NCBI RefSeq assembly: GCF_023715325.1
Contig: NZ_JAMBNX010000003.1
Coordinates: 350,992-414,991, forward strand
DNA from: Agromyces mediolanus
GTDB taxonomy: Bacteria > Actinomycetota > Actinomycetes > Actinomycetales > Microbacteriaceae
Direction of reading: 5' to 3'
Length of the DNA stretch: 64,000 nucleotides
In this document: positions 60,609 to 64,000 of the stretch, one piece after another
How positions within the stretch are numbered: the first letter of the stretch is position 1
Layout of the letters: each line of letters starts with the position of its first letter
Program-made: the position numbers and the translations under genes
The notes under the pieces: generated by a model
The model's database searches: none
What the model was told of the DNA's origin: nothing
What the model saw: only the letters and a program-made list of their open reading frames with translations

Positions 60609-63062
60609 TCAGCGGCCCCGCAGTCGTCGCGCACCGGCGACGAGCAGTGCGAGGGCCGCGAGCGCGGCTCCCACGGCGACGAGGCCCGCGGTGCCGGTGC
60701 CGCCGGTCGCCGGCAGCTCGATGACCGGCGCCGGGGTGTCGTGCGAGGTGCTGCACTCCTCCCCGACGGCACAGCGCTCGGGCGGCGTCGAGGCCTCGCC
60801 CGTGACGACGTTGCGGAGGCGCTCGGCCCATGCGTCGGCGCGGACGGTCACCCGGTACTCGAGCACGGCCGTCGAGCCCGCGGCCAACGCGAAGGGCGGG
60901 CTGCGCAGGCGACCGCCCTCCGGGTCGGCCACCGGGACGACGGTGCCGTCGTCGAGCACCAATCGCGCGGAGCCCGTGACGAAGTCCGCCGCGTGCAGGA
61001 CATCGCGGAGCTCGTCCACGAGGACGGCGTCGGGGACTGCACCTTCCACGCCCGTCGCGGTCACCGCGTAGCGGATCTGGGCGCCGGGAGCGACCTCCGT
61101 GCCACTCGCCGGGTCGGCCTGTTTGTCGAGCGTCCACGCCGCATCGCCGACGGGATGGTCGGTGCAGTCGAGGGCGTCGTCGCAGTCGGGCGCGGGATCG
61201 GGTGCGCCCTCGACGATGAGGTTCCTGAGCCGGCCGTCGCCGAGCTCGTCGGCTGCGCGCACGACGACCTCGTACACGACCTGTCGCTCCGCTCCCGGGG
61301 GCACCTCGCCCGTGATGCGGAGCCGCTCGCCGTCGAGTCTCGCGTCGAGCGGCTCGTCGGCGACGAGCGAACCGGCGACCAGGGCCGCGTCGTCGAGCAC
61401 GTCGGCGAGGAGGTCGGTGTGCTCGACCGGCGCGGCAGCCGAGTCGGAGTCGTTTCGGAACACGAGCCGGTACTCGACTCGTTCGCCGGGATGGACCGCG
61501 GTGCCGGGTGCGGGCGACGCCTGCTTCTCGACGATGAGCGACGGTGCGGGCGGCGGCGTGTTCGTGAAGACGCAGACGACGTCCGTGCCGGCTGGGATGA
61601 CGACGTCGGCGTCGGTGCCGCTCCCGTTCGCGACGACGGTGCCGTCCGCACGGTTCGTGCACGACCAGCGCGCGTCGTAGCCGGAATCGCCGCCGGCGCG
61701 GGTGCTGCGCTCGCTGAGCCGCACACGCTCGCCGCCGTCGACTTGCACCGGCCCGGCGATCCGATCCTGCCGGCCCGGCGCCGTGCCGTCGGTGGTCGCC
61801 GAGGCCAGCTCGGTGCCGGGGTCCGTCGCCGCAGCGATCACGAGACGAACCTGGTCGCCCGCTCTGGCGCGCTCCACGAACTCCTTCTCGAGCGTGATCG
61901 TGCCGCGCTCCGGCTCCACCGGCGGCTCGGATCGGCAGTCGAACGACGGCCGCCCGACCCACGGCCAGTTGTGCAGCTCGTTGCCCGATCCGCGCGTCAC
62001 GAGGTCGCCGCCCAGGTAGAGGCGCCCGTTCGTGCTCGCCGTGAGGTCGGCCGAGGCGCTGGGAGCGAGGATCGAGCCCATGAAGTTGCCCCCGCCGCTC
62101 AGGGTGAGGTTCGTGGTGTCGGTGAAGTTGTACAGGATGCGCGACGCCGCCTCGCCGAAGATCGGCGAGTCGTAGACATCCGCCCGGTCGCCGCGGTAGC
62201 CGACCGCGAGCGGCGCGATCGAGATGGCGCCGGTTCCGCGGACGTTCACGACGATCGCCGCCTCGTCGGGGATCGACTCCTCGAAGATGAACGTGGTCGC
62301 CCCGTCGATCTCGGAGGCGTCGAGCTCGAACACCTGCAGCCCGTCGACGCTCGGTCCGGTGCTCTCGAAGCTGATGCCGCTGCCGTCGCGCTCGGCGACC
62401 CCCGTCGGGGCGAGACTCGCGAGCGAAGCCGACTCCCGAGTCATGGTGCGGTCGAAGGCGCCGAACGGGCGGAGGGCGTCTTCGGCGCCGAGCTCGTCCA
62501 TGATGTCGCCGCCGTTCGTGACGACATTGCCTTGGAGGTCGAGGTAGCCCCCGCCGCGGACGGAGCCCCCGTAGCCCGAGTCGTCGTCGACGCCGTGCCC
62601 GACATCGACCGTGGTGCGGCCGGTGACCAGGCCGTCGCCGCCGATCGCGAGCATGACCGACCCGCCGGGCGGGAAGATGCCGGAGCCGAAGCCCACTCGC
62701 CCGACGTTGAAGATGCCCGCCTTGTCGAAGCGCGCGTCGCCCTTCACGACGATGTGCCCTTCCGCCTCGGCTGCGTCGCCCGTCACGGTGAGGTCCCTCC
62801 CCACGAACACCGACACGTTCGCATCGGTGAAGGTCGGCACTTGGCCGGGGTTCGGCATCCCCCCGTCGGGAGGGCAGCTCTCGGAGCGGAAGCCGACGGG
62901 CGGCGAGCTCGTCGTGGGCAGTGCGGCGCCGGCGGGTGCCGAGGAGCTGCCGCGTTCGAGCGCCGCCGCGGCGCCGACCGTCGCCGCGGGGACCGCGGCA
63001 CCGGTGAGCGCCCCGACGGCCGCGAGCGTCGCGGCGAGAGCGCGGGAGAGAGGGTGCCGCAT
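60609..63062 (-). CDS. Choice-of-anchor A / DUF11 LPXTG surface protein, probable pilus tip adhesin
   Basis: 817 residues from ATG 63062 with GGAAAG upstream. Signal peptide 1-35, a choice-of-anchor-A beta-helix-like domain about 60-345 (SVFVGRDLTVTG, GGGNFMGSILAPSA), two Cys-containing domains about 370-500, DUF11-like repeats about 510-750 and the sorting signal LPATG near 785. First gene of the pilus operon, where the tip adhesin normally sits. Confidence 0.9.
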   Translation of the reverse strand: MRHPLSRALAATLAAVGALTGAAVPAATVGAAAALERGSSSAPAGAALPTTSSPPVGFRSESCPPDGGMPNPGQVPTFTDANVSVFVGRDLTVTGDAAEAEGHIVVKGDARFDKAGIFNVGRVGFGSGIFPPGGSVMLAIGGDGLVTGRTTVDVGHGVDDDSGYGGSVRGGGYLDLQGNVVTNGGDIMDELGAEDALRPFGAFDRTMTRESASLASLAPTGVAERDGSGISFESTGPSVDGLQVFELDASEIDGATTFIFEESIPDEAAIVVNVRGTGAISIAPLAVGYRGDRADVYDSPIFGEAASRILYNFTDTTNLTLSGGGNFMGSILAPSASADLTASTNGRLYLGGDLVTRGSGNELHNWPWVGRPSFDCRSEPPVEPERGTITLEKEFVERARAGDQVRLVIAAATDPGTELASATTDGTAPGRQDRIAGPVQVDGGERVRLSERSTRAGGDSGYDARWSCTNRADGTVVANGSGTDADVVIPAGTDVVCVFTNTPPPAPSLIVEKQASPAPGTAVHPGERVEYRLVFRNDSDSAAAPVEHTDLLADVLDDAALVAGSLVADEPLDARLDGERLRITGEVPPGAERQVVYEVVVRAADELGDGRLRNLIVEGAPDPAPDCDDALDCTDHPVGDAAWTLDKQADPASGTEVAPGAQIRYAVTATGVEGAVPDAVLVDELRDVLHAADFVTGSARLVLDDGTVVPVADPEGGRLRSPPFALAAGSTAVLEYRVTVRADAWAERLRNVVTGEASTPPERCAVGEECSTSHDTPAPVIELPATGGTGTAGLVAVGAALAALALLVAGARRLRGR

Positions 63063-63261
63063 CAGCTTTCCTTCGGGTCCGGGACCCGGTCGCGGCTGGC
63101 CTGTGCCGCCCCGCCCCGCTCGGCAGGAGCCCGCGGTGGGCGCGGTGAGGCTCGACGGGTGAGGTCGGCCCCGGCAGGCGGACCGCCCCACCGACGACCG
63201 GTGGTCTCGATCACCCGGATCGGCGCGCACCGCGCTCCTGGAATCCCAAGTGATCGCAGTC

Positions 63262-63290
63262 AGGCTAACATTGCGAGGCTTCCTCGCAAA
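63262..63290 (-). promoter_or_regulatory. Candidate pilus-operon promoter with overlapping palindrome
   Basis: Minus-strand TTTGCG (63290-63285), 17 bases, TAGCCT (63267-63262). The perfect palindrome TTGCGAGGCTTCCTCGCAA (63271-63289) overlaps the -35 and spacer, an ideal repressor site. The transcript would have about 190 bases of leader (63063-63261) in which I see no further element. Confidence 0.5.
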
Positions 63291-63348
63291 GGCCGATCGA
63301 TCCGGCGAAACTCAGCGGCGAGCTGGTATTCCGAAGCGCGCCACAGAA

Positions 63349-63933
63349 CTACTGCGGGTACGGCGTCTCTCCCCGAGCCAGCATGCCGACGAGCTTCTCG
63401 AGCCGATTGCGCCGGCTCGTCTCGCTCGGTGCGGTGGCGATGCGGTGCAAGACGGCGTACCGGTTCGTGGCGCTCAGCCGCCCGAAGAGCTCGGCGGCGG
63501 CGGGCTCAGCTTCGAGCGCCGCACGCAGTTCGGCGGGTACTTCGGCGGACCTCGCACCGGCGTAGGCGCGGTCCCATCGACCGTCGGCCTTCGCCCGGGC
63601 GATCTCGCTCTCGCCGCGGGGCCGCATGCGACCCGCCGCGACGAGCTCGGCGACGAGTCCGATGTTGCGCTGGGACCAGAGCGATGCTCGGCGGCGCGGC
63701 GTGAAGCGCTGCAGGAACGTCGCCTCGTCGTAACCCCGCTTCTGCCCGTCGATCCACCCGCTGCAGAGCGCCTCGTCGAGGGCCTCGGCGTAGCTCAGCG
63801 AGGTGGGCTCGGTGGTGCCCTTCTTCGCGAGCAGCAGCCACACGCCGTCGGACTCGTGCTCGTTGGCGTCGAGCCAGGCGCGCCACGCGGCGGCGTCGGC
63901 GACGACGAACGGCTCGGGGTTCTCGGCAGCCAC
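63349..63933 (-). CDS. YdeI/OmdA (OmpD-associated) family protein
   Basis: 194 residues from GTG 63933. The family core SDGVWLLLAKKGTTEPTSLSYAEALDEALCSGWIDGQKRGYDE near 28-70 and FTPRRRASLWSQRNIG near 76 match the YdeI/OmpD-associated group, named for links to outer-membrane and stress phenotypes; biochemical function is not known. Monocistronic, with a TATGGT box 6 bases upstream of the GTG. Confidence 0.87.
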   Translation of the reverse strand: MAAENPEPFVVADAAAWRAWLDANEHESDGVWLLLAKKGTTEPTSLSYAEALDEALCSGWIDGQKRGYDEATFLQRFTPRRRASLWSQRNIGLVAELVAAGRMRPRGESEIARAKADGRWDRAYAGARSAEVPAELRAALEAEPAAAELFGRLSATNRYAVLHRIATAPSETSRRNRLEKLVGMLARGETPYPQ

Positions 63934-63945
63934 GTCCCCACCATA
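63934..63945 (-). promoter_or_regulatory. Candidate leaderless promoter of the YdeI-family gene
   Basis: Minus-strand TATGGT (63945-63940), GGGGAC, then GTG 63933. The C-rich 63951-64000 beyond it shows no gene. Confidence 0.4.
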
Positions 63946-64000
63946 GCGACGCCCCCCGACACCCGCCGCCCACCCAGCCCACCCACCCAACAGCCCCCCC

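Noticed and set aside
63951..64000. C-rich tract at the window end as an origin or other element
   Set aside because: Only 50 bases of low-complexity C-rich sequence; nothing can be supported before the window edge.

Overview
The window is uniformly GC-rich, densely packed bacterial chromosome with many GTG starts, ATGA/GTGA stop-start overlaps and several apparently leaderless promoters. Gene content and order (recG, coaD, rpmF, rnc and mutM; and leuCD, murA, plsC, gpsA, ddl, a DUF3515 lipoprotein, thiL and rsmD) point to an actinomycete, most likely of the Microbacteriaceae; this placement is inferred from gene order only. I see no insertion sequence, prophage, CRISPR array or rRNA gene. 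LAYOUT: (1) 1-6279, plus strand: a sugar-acid operon with two ABC permeases (the first cut by the window edge), an alpha/beta hydrolase, a tagaturonate-epimerase-like protein, an SDR reductase and a ManD-type mannonate dehydratase. Together they can take tagaturonate or fructuronate to 2-keto-3-deoxygluconate. (2) 6330-17041, minus strand: housekeeping genes (TPR protein, recG, coaD, DUF177, rpmF, rnc, mutM) interrupted between coaD and DUF177 by a MoxR-DUF58-transglutaminase trio (cluster A). (3) 17134-25628: rsmD and the DUF3515 lipoprotein on plus; thiL, ddl, gpsA, plsC, murA, leuD and leuC on minus. A putative leucine leader peptide and RBS-sequestering structure precede leuC. (4) 25753-40974, minus strand: about 15 kb, cluster B. 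In order of transcription it encodes a PP2C phosphatase, an FHA protein, a membrane Ser/Thr kinase, an FHA-HTH protein, a 1773-residue surface protein of tandem Ig-like and FN3 domains, a second MoxR, a second DUF58 protein, a second transglutaminase-like membrane protein that has lost its catalytic Cys and His, and a small FHA protein. This is the most unusual system in the window. (5) 41101-46172: terC behind a yybP-ykoY manganese riboswitch, a 5'-truncated YqhA/UPF0114 gene, tRNA-Glu(CUC), an MBL-fold hydrolase and a class A PBP. (6) 46335-57102: a uptake and amidohydrolase module. A CodA-like deaminase, a dipeptide-type ABC transporter and a second amidohydrolase run on minus; a FadR/GntR regulator, an MFS transporter, a 34-codon stub and an ankyrin lipoprotein run on plus. 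A perfect 7+7 palindrome lies between the two arms. (7) 57134-63933, minus strand: a cytochrome-b-like membrane protein, a sortase C pilus operon (tip adhesin, backbone pilin, sortase) and a YdeI/OmdA-type protein. HOW IT FITS TOGETHER: cluster B reads as a reversible phosphorylation circuit (kinase, phosphatase, three FHA readers, one with a DNA-binding-like tail) wired to a MoxR/DUF58/transglutaminase-fold membrane assembly and one giant exported protein. Its purpose cannot be read from sequence; a cell-surface or envelope function is inference. No stretch longer than about 300 bases lacks a gene.
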